Shown: in pieces, positions 41,757 to 49,975 of the stretch
Numbering within the stretch: the first letter of the stretch is position 1
Layout of the letters: every line of letters starts with the position of its first letter
Position numbers and translations under genes: made by a program
Notes under the pieces: model-generated
What the model was told of the DNA's origin: nothing
Databases searched by the model: none
The model's input: the letters and a program-made list of their open reading frames with translations, nothing else
Origin: Gammaproteobacteria bacterium
Lineage (GTDB): Bacteria; Pseudomonadota; Gammaproteobacteria; JACKNK01
Direction: 5' to 3'
Assembly: GCA_024234895.1 (NCBI GenBank)
Contig: JACKNJ010000003.1
Span: 124,001-188,000, forward strand
DNA length: 64,000 nucleotides

Positions 41757-41824
41757 GGTGGATACGGAATGATGGGGTATGTGTTTTTTCGGTAACGTAA
41801 TGGTTCCAAATCGTCGTGTGCCGT

Positions 41825-42373
41825 TCAGTCGGTTTCTCCGAGTCCGGTCGGGCGGCCATCGAGGCTGACGGCGTTGCGGTCGCGCCAGTAGTCGCGGATG
41901 CCGGACTCGCCCTTCTTGTCCGCCCAGGCTGGCAGCATGTCGCGTTGGCCGGCGAGCTCCATCAGGGGGACGCCGAAGCCGCAGGAGCTTTGGGTCAGTT
42001 CGATGTCGAGGTCGATGATCTGGCGGGCGCCGGGGAGGTCGCCGAACAGGGCGCGGAGTTCCGGCCAGTCCGGGTCGCCTGCGTGGATCGCGCGGGCGTT
42101 GCCGAATACGCGGTAGATCAGCGGGTCGCCCTGGAAGGCGCAGAACATCAGGGTCATGCGCGGGGTTTCGCGCAGGTGGGCGGCGGTTTCGTTGCCGCTG
42201 CCGGTGAGGTTCAGCCAGACGATGCGGTTGGGGCCGAGCACGCGCAGGCTGTCGAGGCCCTTGGGGGAGAGGTTGATGTGGCCGTCGGGCGGCGCGGTGG
42301 CGACGAAGAACAGCGGTTGCGCTTCGATGAAGGCGCGGTGCTTGTCGGTGATCTGGTCGTATCGCTTGCCCAC
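41825..42373 (-). CDS. Pyridoxamine 5'-phosphate oxidase-family protein
   Basis: A 182-residue protein with a split-barrel FMN-binding pattern: QPLFFVATAPPDGHINLSPKG, IVWLNLTGSGNETAAHLRETPRMTLMFCAF and CGFGVPLMELAGQR. It is related to general-stress FMN or heme-utilisation proteins rather than true PdxH. Substrate unknown. The start is GTG. Base composition is again high in GC, so it lies outside the island. It is convergent with nothing; the neighbouring gene is upstream on the same strand beyond a repeat. Confidence 0.88.
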   Translation of the reverse strand: MGKRYDQITDKHRAFIEAQPLFFVATAPPDGHINLSPKGLDSLRVLGPNRIVWLNLTGSGNETAAHLRETPRMTLMFCAFQGDPLIYRVFGNARAIHAGDPDWPELRALFGDLPGARQIIDLDIELTQSSCGFGVPLMELAGQRDMLPAWADKKGESGIRDYWRDRNAVSLDGRPTGLGETD

Positions 42374-42449
42374 GGTCGGCTCCCGGTCGGTTCGTGTGGG
42401 TGGACGTTAGCGCGGAATGGCGGGGAACGGGGCGGCGGATCGGGCCTGG

Positions 42450-42657
42450 TTCAATGCCCCGGCGTCCGGCTGGATGCCCAGCGGTACGTAGGGCGGAAGC
42501 CGTAGGCGTTCCGCCGGCTGTCGTGCGGATTCACGCCGAAGCACGGGGCTTTCGGGGCGTGGTTGGGTGGGCCGACCGTCGTCTGGCGGAACGCCTTTGG
42601 CTTCCGCCCTACGCGCTGCACTAATTCAATGACCGGGCGTCGGGCTGGATGCCGAGC
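42450..42657. repeat. 33-bp imperfect direct repeat flanking an inverted repeat element
   Basis: TTCAATGCCCCGGCGTCCGG... (42450-42482) and TTCAATGACCGGGCGTCGGG... (42625-42657) agree at 29 of 33 positions. Both code on the minus strand for LGIQPDA followed by xxLN. They bracket the GTAGGGCGGAA-type element, as if the insertion duplicated the 3' end of the upstream gene. Confidence 0.75.
42488..42615. repeat. Inverted repeat, GTAGGGCGGAA family, long spacer
   Basis: GTAGGGCGGAAGCCGTAGGC...GTTCCGCC (42488-42514) faces GGCGGAACGCCTTTGGCTTC...CGCCCTAC (from 42586). The arms are about 27 bp; the spacer of about 70 bases has no coding pattern. It is the third full member of this family in the window. 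Confidence 0.8.
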
Positions 42658-43223
42658 AGGCGGAGTTGATCGGCGAAGCGCGGGTTGCCGGTTTCCAGCC
42701 AGAGGTTGTGCAGGCGGAGGATGTCGGCGGCACTCATGTTGGTGCCGCGTTCGCCGGCGCCGGCGATCAGATTCAGCCAGTGCACGAATTGCCGGGTGAG
42801 GCGCCGGAACACGGGGCGGTTGGCGGCGGCGTTGTCGGCGAGGTAGTCGTAGGCGCCGCTGCCCATGCCGATGAAGTAGTCCCGGCGCACGCCGCGCCGC
42901 GCGAAGATTTCCGGATACAGGGCGCCGAGGAACAGGGCGAGATCGCCGAGACGTTGCAGCAACTGGCAGCGCTGGCGTTCGTCGCGGGTCTCGCGGGCGT
43001 CCGCGTAGAGCAGGGCGAGGGGGCGGATGCCGCGCCGCCCGGCGCCGTGATCGAACAGGCGGTCACTGCGGGCGAAGCGGGTCATCATGGTGCCGAGGTA
43101 CCAGAGCGTGTCCTCGTCGACCGCGATGGCCTGGGCGCGGGCGCTGTGTTGCAGGCGGTCGCGGAAGTAGTCCGGCAGGGAGCCGGCCTTTAGCGGTGTT
43201 GAGGACGGCGTGATGATCGACAT
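42621..43223 (-). CDS. Conserved hypothetical helical protein (200 aa)
   Basis: A 200-residue soluble protein, mostly helical by its heptad-like pattern: DYFRDRLQHSARAQAIAV, LGDLALFLGALYPEIFARRG, YDYLADNAAANRPVFRRLTRQFVHWLNLI. No known domain was recognised. AGAGGTGA sits about 10 bases before the ATG, so the gene is real. The C-terminus reads LLGIQPDARSLN. Past the repeat element the older reading frame LGIQPDAGALNQARSAAPFP then AIPR and TAA still exists, so the present C-terminus looks newly made. Confidence 0.8.
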   Translation of the reverse strand: MSIITPSSTPLKAGSLPDYFRDRLQHSARAQAIAVDEDTLWYLGTMMTRFARSDRLFDHGAGRRGIRPLALLYADARETRDERQRCQLLQRLGDLALFLGALYPEIFARRGVRRDYFIGMGSGAYDYLADNAAANRPVFRRLTRQFVHWLNLIAGAGERGTNMSAADILRLHNLWLETGNPRFADQLRLLGIQPDARSLN

Positions 43224-43298
43224 GGGTCACCTCTAATCGCTGACTCGAACACTGATAGTGATTAGAACCTGATCCGCGATCCTTCAAGGCGGCGCGAG

Positions 43299-44510
43299 TC
43301 AGGGGGCGGGTGTGCCGACCGTGTAGCGCAGCCGGGTCGGTCCGTCCGGGTCGTCGCGTTCCACCCAGGCGGCGTGCAGCCGGCCTTCGGCATCGAGGAC
43401 GATGCTGGCGTGGGCCTGTTCGCCTTCGCCTGACGCACCCGGCAGCGGGGTGTCGTCGCTCCATTCGCCGTCCTCGCGCCAGCTCAGCATGATGTCGGCG
43501 TTGCCTTCGCGGCCGTCGTCCCAGCTCACCACCAGGGTGCCGTCCGGGGCACCCGCGACGCTGATATGCCACTGCGCGGCGAGTTCGCCGAAGTCGTCCT
43601 GCACCTGCACGTTCTCGCCGAACTGGCCGGTCACGGGGTCGATGTCGGCGCCCCAGACGTCATAGCCGTGCCGGAAATTGCGTTTGTCGTCCCAGGCCGC
43701 GAACACGCGGTCGTCGCCGTAAGCGTGCAGCGCGACCCGCGCGACGCCGTGCCCGGTGCCGAACGGCAGATCGCGCGCGCCGTTACCCTTGGGGCGCAGG
43801 CTGATGCGTTGCGGCGGCGTGAAGGTGCAATCGCCGGTGGCTGCGGCGGCCATGATGATGGTGTGTTTCGGGCGGCGATCTTCCCAGGCGACGACGAGGC
43901 GATCGCCGCTCCAGGCCGCGCCCGGATAGAGCTGTTCGTCGATGGGTTCGACCGGGTCGATCGCGCAGGCGGGCGTGGCGGTCAACGTGCCGGCGGCGTC
44001 GGCAACCAGGTGCCGCATGACGATTCGCGGGTAGCGCCCGGCGCGTTCGGCAAAGACGAGCACCGCCCCGTCCGGCGCGGCGAGCAGGCTGGCCTGCGCG
44101 CCTTCGTGCTCGCTGAGCTGTGCGGCGGCGTTGTCGTTCACGCGCGCCCAGATCCGGGCGTCCTGCTCCCAGGCGACCAGGAATCGCCCATCCGGCAGCG
44201 CCGCGACGGTGGGCTCGTAGGCCTCCGCGTCGGGCGTCAGCAGGGCCTCGCGGAAATGCTCTTCGTCGAATCGTTTGCGGGCCAGGTAGACGCGGGGGGT
44301 GCCGTCGCGGTCGTCTTCCCAGGTCACGGCCACCTCCGTGTTGCTGACGGCGATGCTTCGCCGGCCCGAGGACTCCAGATGGTGGAAGAGGGTCTCGCCC
44401 TCGCTGGCGGTGACCGGGATCGGCGGGCTGAATTGCCAGGACCCGGCGTGCGCCGCCATGCACAGCGCGGCGCCAAGCGCCATGGTCACGACCGCCGATA
44501 CGCGCTTCAT
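43299..44510 (-). CDS. Secreted sialidase-like beta-propeller protein
   Basis: A 403-residue protein with a signal peptide (MKRVSAVVTMALGAALCMAAHAG). Four repeated blades carry W-[ED]-D-x-R motifs: VTWEDDRDG, VAWEDRRPK, AAWDDKRN and VSWDDGREGN, like the repeats in exo-sialidase/BNR-type six-bladed propellers. No complete sialidase active site (Arg triad, Tyr, Glu) could be assigned, so it may bind rather than cleave. Its ATG overlaps the stop of the thioredoxin-like gene (ATGA), implying translational coupling. Confidence 0.8.
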   Translation of the reverse strand: MKRVSAVVTMALGAALCMAAHAGSWQFSPPIPVTASEGETLFHHLESSGRRSIAVSNTEVAVTWEDDRDGTPRVYLARKRFDEEHFREALLTPDAEAYEPTVAALPDGRFLVAWEQDARIWARVNDNAAAQLSEHEGAQASLLAAPDGAVLVFAERAGRYPRIVMRHLVADAAGTLTATPACAIDPVEPIDEQLYPGAAWSGDRLVVAWEDRRPKHTIIMAAAATGDCTFTPPQRISLRPKGNGARDLPFGTGHGVARVALHAYGDDRVFAAWDDKRNFRHGYDVWGADIDPVTGQFGENVQVQDDFGELAAQWHISVAGAPDGTLVVSWDDGREGNADIMLSWREDGEWSDDTPLPGASGEGEQAHASIVLDAEGRLHAAWVERDDPDGPTRLRYTVGTPAP

Positions 44511-44983
44511 TGCGCGCCATCCTGCCTGGCCAGCGCGGCCTGGATGGTGTCGTCCGCCTTCACCAGGTCCTCGATGCGTTGCACGCCGACCAGCTTGTAG
44601 ATCTCCTTGCCGGATGGCGTGAGGAAGGTGAATACCGGGGTCACGAAGGCGTCGTAGCGGGTGCCGAGCTCGCGCTCGGTGATGCGTTCCCCGCTCGGCA
44701 GGCGCAGGCGCTTGCCGCTCTCGGCATCGACGTAGGCGAGCGCGTAGTGGCTGATGTAGCGATCGCGCACGCCGGGGTCGGAGAAGGCTTCCTTGTTGGT
44801 CTTCTCGCAATAGCCGCAACCGTAGCGGCCGAAGTAGACGAACAGTGGCTTGCCTTCCGTCGCGGCGGCCTTCATCGCCAGATCGAAGCGTTCGAACGGG
44901 TAGTTATCCGGTGGATCGGCGAGCCCCGACAGCGACGTCAGGAGCAGGCAGAGTCCGGTCAGCAGGGGGAGGTTCCGGGTCAT
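44507..44983 (-). CDS. Periplasmic thioredoxin-fold protein (SoxW-like)
   Basis: A 158-residue protein with an N-terminal signal (MTRNLPLLTGLCLLLTSLSGLA). KPLFVYFGRYGCGYCEKTNKE carries a CxxC redox pair in a thioredoxin fold; the cis-Pro loop is VTPVFTFLTPSGKEIY. This matches thioredoxin_7/SoxW-like proteins that reduce disulphides outside the cytoplasm. It is coupled to the propeller gene, which has no obvious cysteine pair, so the partner is not certain. Confidence 0.88.
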   Translation of the reverse strand: MTRNLPLLTGLCLLLTSLSGLADPPDNYPFERFDLAMKAAATEGKPLFVYFGRYGCGYCEKTNKEAFSDPGVRDRYISHYALAYVDAESGKRLRLPSGERITERELGTRYDAFVTPVFTFLTPSGKEIYKLVGVQRIEDLVKADDTIQAALARQDGAQ

Positions 44984-45159
44984 GCGAAGGACTCCGTGGG
45001 GGCGAGCCGGAAGTTTAGTCGGGCTGGCCGGGGAATTCGGCCTAAGGCGAATCCGGACGTGACCGATTTAACAGTTGCTGACCGTCCGCCGACGGGTCGC
45101 CCGGCCTGATGGCCCGTACACCGATTGCAGAACATGCCGGCCTTGGCCAGGGGGGAAGT

Positions 45160-46914
45160 GTGAGCGACGAGCTCGACGAAATCCGCGAAATCTTCATCGA
45201 GGAGTGCAAGGACGGCCTTTCCGTTATGGAGAAGGGGCTGCTCCAGCTCGATGGCGGAACGCTGGACAAGGATGCCGTCAGCGGGGTGATCAACGAGATC
45301 TTCCGTGCCGCGCATTCCATCAAGGGCGGCGGCGCGACGTTCGGCTTTCCCGAGATCGCCGAGTTCACCCATGTGCTGGAAACCCTGCTGGGGCGGCTGC
45401 GCGACGGCAGTCTGCCGCTCGACCGCGCGGCCATCGATCTGCTGCTGGGCGCGATCGACCAGGTGACGGCGATGGTGGCCGGCCTCGCCGGTCAGGCCGG
45501 TGCCGATCCGGAGGAGACCGCACAGGTCCGCGCGGCGATGGAGGCGTTCATGGCGGGCACCAAGGCCGCGCCCAAGCCAGCGCCCAAGCCAGCACCCGCG
45601 CCAGCACCCGCGCCAGCCGAGCCGCCGCGCCCCGAGCCGGCGGTCGCCAGGCCGAAGGCGGGCTCCCGCGCCGAGCGCGAGCCCGCGCCGGACGCGGCCA
45701 AACACCACGATTTCATCCGTGTCGACATCGACAAGATCGACGCCATGATCAATCTCGTCGGCGAGCTGATCATCACGCAGTCGATGCTCACCCGGCAGGG
45801 TGAGGACATCGAAGGCGACCGGGGCGCGGCGCTGCGCGATGCCCTGGATCATCTGCGCAGCAACACCCGCGAGCTTCAGGACGCCGCGATGCGGATCCGC
45901 ATGCTGCCGATCGACACCATCTATCAGCGGTTCCCCCGCCTGGTGCGCGATCTTGCCAAGCGTCTGGGCAAGCAGGTCGAGCTGCGCCTGACCGGCGAGC
46001 GCACCGAGGTCGACAAGACCGTGCTCGAGCACCTCGCCGATCCGCTCAACCACCTGATCCGCAATGCCCTCGATCACGGCATCGAAAATCCCCTGACGCG
46101 CCGCGATTCCGGCAAGCCGGAAACCGGCCTGCTGGAGATCGATGCCTACCATCGCGGCGGTCATGTAGTCGTCGAAATCCGTGACGACGGGGCAGGGCTG
46201 AACCCCGCCCGCATCTTTCACCAGGCCCGCAAGAAGGGCCTGGTTCCCCAGGGCGCCGAGCTCAGCGACGAAGAGATCCATCGCCTGATCTTCCTGCCCG
46301 GGTTTTCCACCGCGACCGTGGTCAGCGATGTGTCCGGTCGCGGCGTCGGCATGGATGTCGTGGTGCGCAACATCGAGCGTCTGGGTGGCAGTGTGCAGAT
46401 CGAGACGGCGCCGGGCATGGGTTGCCGTTTCATCCTCCGCCTGCCGCTGACGCTGTCCATCCTCGACGGCCAGCTGGCCCGCGTCGGCGATGACATATAC
46501 GTGCTGCCGCTGCTGTCGATCATCGAATCCGTCCAGGTGCGCGGCGGCGACCTGCACACCATCGGTGGCCGCGACGAGATGTTTCTGATGCGTGGCCGGT
46601 ACATCCCGGTGCTGCACCTTGGCGAACTGTTCGGCGCCACCTCGGGGCCGGTCACCCGCGCCGGGCACCGCGACGGGCTGCTGGTGGTGGTCGAGTCGGA
46701 CGGTCGTGCGATCGGCCTGCTGGTCGATGCGCTGCTCGGCCAGCAGCAGGTCGTGCTCAAAAGTCTGGAAAAGAACTATCGCCAGGTGCCCGGCATGCAG
46801 GGCGCCACCATCCTCGGCGATGGGCGGGTCGCGCTGATCGTCGACACCGCCACGCTCGCCAGCATGCACCGCAACCTCACCGACCTGCCTCCATCCACCC
46901 TGGACGCCGCCTGA
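45160..46914 (+). CDS. cheA: Chemotaxis histidine kinase CheA lacking a P2 domain
   Basis: A 584-residue CheA. P1 (HPt) covers residues 1-105 with the phosphorylated His52 in FRAAHSIKGGGATFG. A low-complexity Ala-Pro linker (about 135-180, KPAPKPAPAPAPAP) follows where P2 would be. P3 dimerisation begins FIRVDIDKIDAMINLVGEL; the ATPase P4 has DPLNHLIRNALDHGIE (N box), IRDDGAGLNPARIF (D box) and SGRGVGMDVV (G box); P5/CheW-like follows. The start is the GTG after GGGGGAA; an upstream ATG at 45109 adds 17 residues. It is the first gene of the cheA-mcp-cheR-cheD operon. Without P2, phosphotransfer to CheY would be slower unless direct. Confidence 0.92.
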   Translation: MSDELDEIREIFIEECKDGLSVMEKGLLQLDGGTLDKDAVSGVINEIFRAAHSIKGGGATFGFPEIAEFTHVLETLLGRLRDGSLPLDRAAIDLLLGAIDQVTAMVAGLAGQAGADPEETAQVRAAMEAFMAGTKAAPKPAPKPAPAPAPAPAEPPRPEPAVARPKAGSRAEREPAPDAAKHHDFIRVDIDKIDAMINLVGELIITQSMLTRQGEDIEGDRGAALRDALDHLRSNTRELQDAAMRIRMLPIDTIYQRFPRLVRDLAKRLGKQVELRLTGERTEVDKTVLEHLADPLNHLIRNALDHGIENPLTRRDSGKPETGLLEIDAYHRGGHVVVEIRDDGAGLNPARIFHQARKKGLVPQGAELSDEEIHRLIFLPGFSTATVVSDVSGRGVGMDVVVRNIERLGGSVQIETAPGMGCRFILRLPLTLSILDGQLARVGDDIYVLPLLSIIESVQVRGGDLHTIGGRDEMFLMRGRYIPVLHLGELFGATSGPVTRAGHRDGLLVVVESDGRAIGLLVDALLGQQQVVLKSLEKNYRQVPGMQGATILGDGRVALIVDTATLASMHRNLTDLPPSTLDAA

Positions 46915-46931
46915 CTACATCGAGATACACC

Positions 46932-49900
46932 ATGAAACTCCCGACTATCGAATCAATCAGCCTTCGCAAGAAGATGATGCTCATGCTGGCCATCCCGTTG
47001 CTGGGATTGCTCTGGTTGTCCTATGAGCATTTCGTCGAGGCCAACGATGCCTACCGAGGTGCGCAACAGACCACCGACTGGTTAAAGCTGGCGCGCGCGG
47101 CGGACGCCCTCAGCCACGATCTGATCGAGGAAGGGGAGCTCGTCACCACATATCTGACCGCGCCAGGGGCGACCAGCGAGCACGCCATGCAGCGCCAGTG
47201 GCGGATGACCGATAAGTCCGTCGAGGTTTTGCGTGGTCACGCCGCGGAGGTGCTCGCGAACTATGACGATGAACGGGGGGGAGCAGTGTTGCGCAGGCTC
47301 GAAGGCGATCTCGCCGAACTCGTTGCCCTGCGGGACCGGGTGCGCGATGGGGTGGTGGATGGCGAGTTCGTGGATAACTTCTACACGGAGCGGGTGCGGG
47401 GATTGATCGACATCTCCCGTGAGCTGCCGCGTATCAGTCATTTCGACGATGTCGACAACATCGCGCTGGCGCTGACCGCGATGATGGAAGTCAACCTCGA
47501 TGCCGTGGCGGAACGGGATATCGTTGCTGACGTCCTGCGCATCGGGCATTTCGAGGACGGCGAGTTCCGGACTTTCGAACAACTCCGGAACAGTGAGCGG
47601 GTGCGCCTCGCACAGGTCGCGGAGATCGCCGAACCCGACTTGCGCGAAACGCTCAACGCGGCACTCGACGATCGTCGTCTGTACGGCTTCGACGAGTTGC
47701 GCGACGGTCTCGTGGGCAGATACAGCCTGCGTCGGGTCGCCGATGCGCTGACCATCCGCTTCAGCCATGCCGGTCTGCAAGGTGATGTTCGTGAGTACGC
47801 CGCGAAACCGACGCCGGAGCGACGGGAGAACCTCGTGCGCGAACTCGACGAGGCGCACGAGGCTTTTGCCGTGCTCGCCGCGAACGAGCATCTGCTCGCG
47901 CCGGCCGACCTGGCCGTGATTTCGGCGGCGCTCGACGCGGTCCAGCGCCATTTCGACGCATTGAGCGCGGGCAACGCCAAGGTGGCGCCACTGCGGATCG
48001 ACCGCGAAGGTCTGGTCAACGCGCTGGCGCGTGTCTCCGAACTGCCCTTCGACCTCAGCGCGACGGAATGGATGACGGCGGCGGATGGCCGCGTCGAACA
48101 TCTGCTCAAGATCGAGGAGATGCTCGCGAATGCGCTGTTCGAGCGGGTCGCGGAACTCAAGGCCACGGAGACCCGGGCCGCCTGGGGTGTCGGGTTTTTC
48201 AACGTGGCGATGGTACTGGTCGCGGTGATGCTGGCCGGTTACCTGGCTCGCGGCACGATCCGCCAGCTCGGCGCGGACCCGCACGAGCTCAGTCGCGGCG
48301 TGCGTTCGATCGCAGCCGGCAATCTGGATGCCGAATTCGGCGCCGCCAACGCCACCGGCGTGCTTGCCGATCTGCGGGTGATGCAGCAGAACCTGCGCGA
48401 CAACGTCGGCACCATCAGCCGCAACCAGCAGGCGCTGCAAGCAGTGACCTCGGCGATCATGATGGCCGATCCGGATTACCGCGTGATCTACGCGAACGAC
48501 GCCCTGCGGAAGATGTTCAAGGACGCGGAAGCGGACATCCGGGCCGAGTTTCCGGTGTTCAGCGCGAATGACGTGATCGGCATGGACATGGACCGCTTCC
48601 ACGGCAATCCGACTGCCATCCGCGCCCGCCTCGACCACCTGACCGGCCCGTATCTGGGGCGGATAGTGATCGGCCCCCGTCATTTCCAGATCATCGCCAC
48701 GCCCGTGGTCGATGCCGAGGGTGCGCGCATCGGCACCGTGATCGAGTGGAAGGACCGCAGCCTCGAGGTCAAGGTCGAGAACGAGGTGCAGCGCATCGTC
48801 GATTCGAGTCGCCATGGCGTGCTCGACCAGCGTATCGAACTGTCCGGCAAGGAGGGCTTCTACCGGGTGCTCAGCGAGAGCATCAACAGCATGCTGGCGA
48901 CCAACGAGGCGATCATCGGCGAGACGCAACGTGTTTTCGCGGCGCTTGCCAAGGGCGACCTCACGCAGACCATCGATGCCGAGTACGAAGGGGCCTACGG
49001 CAGCCTTAAACGTGACGCCAATACCACGGTCGAGACTTTCCTCGATGTCATCGGTCGCATCCAGGACGCCACCTCCACGGTCCGTGGCGCGGCCGCCGAG
49101 ATCGCCCAGGGCAACGCCAACCTCAGTGCCCGCACCGAGACCCAGGCGGCCAGCCTGGAGGAGACCGCGGCGAGCATGGAGCAGATGACCGGTACGGTGA
49201 AGAACAACGCGGACAGCGCCCGCGAGTCCAGCAAGCTGGCGGCGAGCGCGCGCGAGCAGGCGGATATCGGTGGGCGGGTCGTCGGCGAGGCGGTCACCGC
49301 GATGCGCGAGATCAGCGTGGCCAGTCAGCGCATCGCCGAGATCATCGGCGTGATCGACGACATCGCGTTCCAGACCAACCTGCTCTCGCTGAACGCCGCC
49401 GTCGAGGCCGCGCGTGCCGGTGAACAGGGGCGGGGTTTCGCGGTGGTCGCGGGCGAGGTCGGCAAGCTCGCGCAGCGCAGCGCGACGGCCGCCAAGGAGA
49501 TCAAGGTCCTGATCGAGGACAGCTCGCGCAAGGTCGAGGACGGCGCGCGCCTGGTGAACGACTCCGGCGACATGCTCGACGCCATCGTCGAATCGGTGAA
49601 CAAGGTCAGCGAGCTGATTGCCGAGATCGCTCATTCCAGCAACGAGCAGTCCACCGGGATCGATCAGGTCAACACCGCGGTCGCGCAGATGGACGTTGGC
49701 ACCCAGCAGAACGCCGCGTTGGTCGAGGAGATCGCCGCCGCCAGCCAGTCCATGGAGGAGCAGGTCCGCGAGCTCGGCAAGCTCACCGACTTCTTCCACA
49801 TCGATATCGTCGCCGGGCCCGCGCCGCGCGCCAGCGCCCGCCCGCCCCGGGCCGTTTCCCGCCCGTCCCCGCGTTCCGCGCCAGCGGCCCTGAAGACCGT

Positions 49901-49943
49901 GCCGGACAGGTGGGCGGACGATGACGAATGGGAAGAGTTCTGA
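46932..49943 (+). CDS. Methyl-accepting chemotaxis protein with NIT-like sensor and PAS
   Basis: A 1003-residue receptor. TM1 is residues about 15-33 (MMLMLAIPLLGLLWLSY); the periplasmic region (about 40-410) is helical and resembles the nitrate/nitrite-sensing NIT domain (AADALSHDLIEEGELVTTYL). TM2 is about 415-438 and HAMP follows. A PAS domain (about 500-620, MMADPDYRVIYANDALRKMF) and a second HAMP-like region precede the signalling hairpin (DIAFQTNLLSLNAAVEAARA near 810). The C-terminus is DEWEEF, close to the NWETF-type tether for CheR/CheB. It follows cheA by 17 bases. The ligand is not known. Confidence 0.92.
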   Translation: MKLPTIESISLRKKMMLMLAIPLLGLLWLSYEHFVEANDAYRGAQQTTDWLKLARAADALSHDLIEEGELVTTYLTAPGATSEHAMQRQWRMTDKSVEVLRGHAAEVLANYDDERGGAVLRRLEGDLAELVALRDRVRDGVVDGEFVDNFYTERVRGLIDISRELPRISHFDDVDNIALALTAMMEVNLDAVAERDIVADVLRIGHFEDGEFRTFEQLRNSERVRLAQVAEIAEPDLRETLNAALDDRRLYGFDELRDGLVGRYSLRRVADALTIRFSHAGLQGDVREYAAKPTPERRENLVRELDEAHEAFAVLAANEHLLAPADLAVISAALDAVQRHFDALSAGNAKVAPLRIDREGLVNALARVSELPFDLSATEWMTAADGRVEHLLKIEEMLANALFERVAELKATETRAAWGVGFFNVAMVLVAVMLAGYLARGTIRQLGADPHELSRGVRSIAAGNLDAEFGAANATGVLADLRVMQQNLRDNVGTISRNQQALQAVTSAIMMADPDYRVIYANDALRKMFKDAEADIRAEFPVFSANDVIGMDMDRFHGNPTAIRARLDHLTGPYLGRIVIGPRHFQIIATPVVDAEGARIGTVIEWKDRSLEVKVENEVQRIVDSSRHGVLDQRIELSGKEGFYRVLSESINSMLATNEAIIGETQRVFAALAKGDLTQTIDAEYEGAYGSLKRDANTTVETFLDVIGRIQDATSTVRGAAAEIAQGNANLSARTETQAASLEETAASMEQMTGTVKNNADSARESSKLAASAREQADIGGRVVGEAVTAMREISVASQRIAEIIGVIDDIAFQTNLLSLNAAVEAARAGEQGRGFAVVAGEVGKLAQRSATAAKEIKVLIEDSSRKVEDGARLVNDSGDMLDAIVESVNKVSELIAEIAHSSNEQSTGIDQVNTAVAQMDVGTQQNAALVEEIAAASQSMEEQVRELGKLTDFFHIDIVAGPAPRASARPPRAVSRPSPRSAPAALKTVPDRWADDDEWEEF

Positions 49944-49975
49944 GTCATGACCTCAGGTGGGAGGCGAGGCCCGTC

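Larger units (their letters stand above)
38506..41824. other. AT-rich restriction-modification island
   Basis: The composition changes abruptly after aroE and returns before the flavin-oxidase-like gene. For example 41101-41160 has 19 G+C in 60 bases, while 43501-43560 has 45. The segment holds three overlapping genes (Dcm-type methylase, Vsr, EcoRII-like endonuclease), a promoter and a flanking inverted repeat. No integrase, transposase or clear target duplication is visible. The island was probably acquired as a unit. Confidence 0.85.

Noticed and set aside
38506..41824. Target-site duplication around the restriction island
   Set aside because: I compared the two edges by eye and found no matching direct repeat or attachment-like sequence.
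45571..45630. Apparent tandem DNA repeat (GCGCCCAAGCCA / GCGCCAGCACCC units)
   Set aside because: It codes for the Ala-Pro linker of CheA, a common low-complexity spacer, and is not a separate repeat locus.
47082..49799. 905-codon minus-strand frame opposite the chemoreceptor
   Set aside because: Mirror-frame artefact; the receptor on the plus strand has TM helices, HAMP, PAS and the signalling hairpin.
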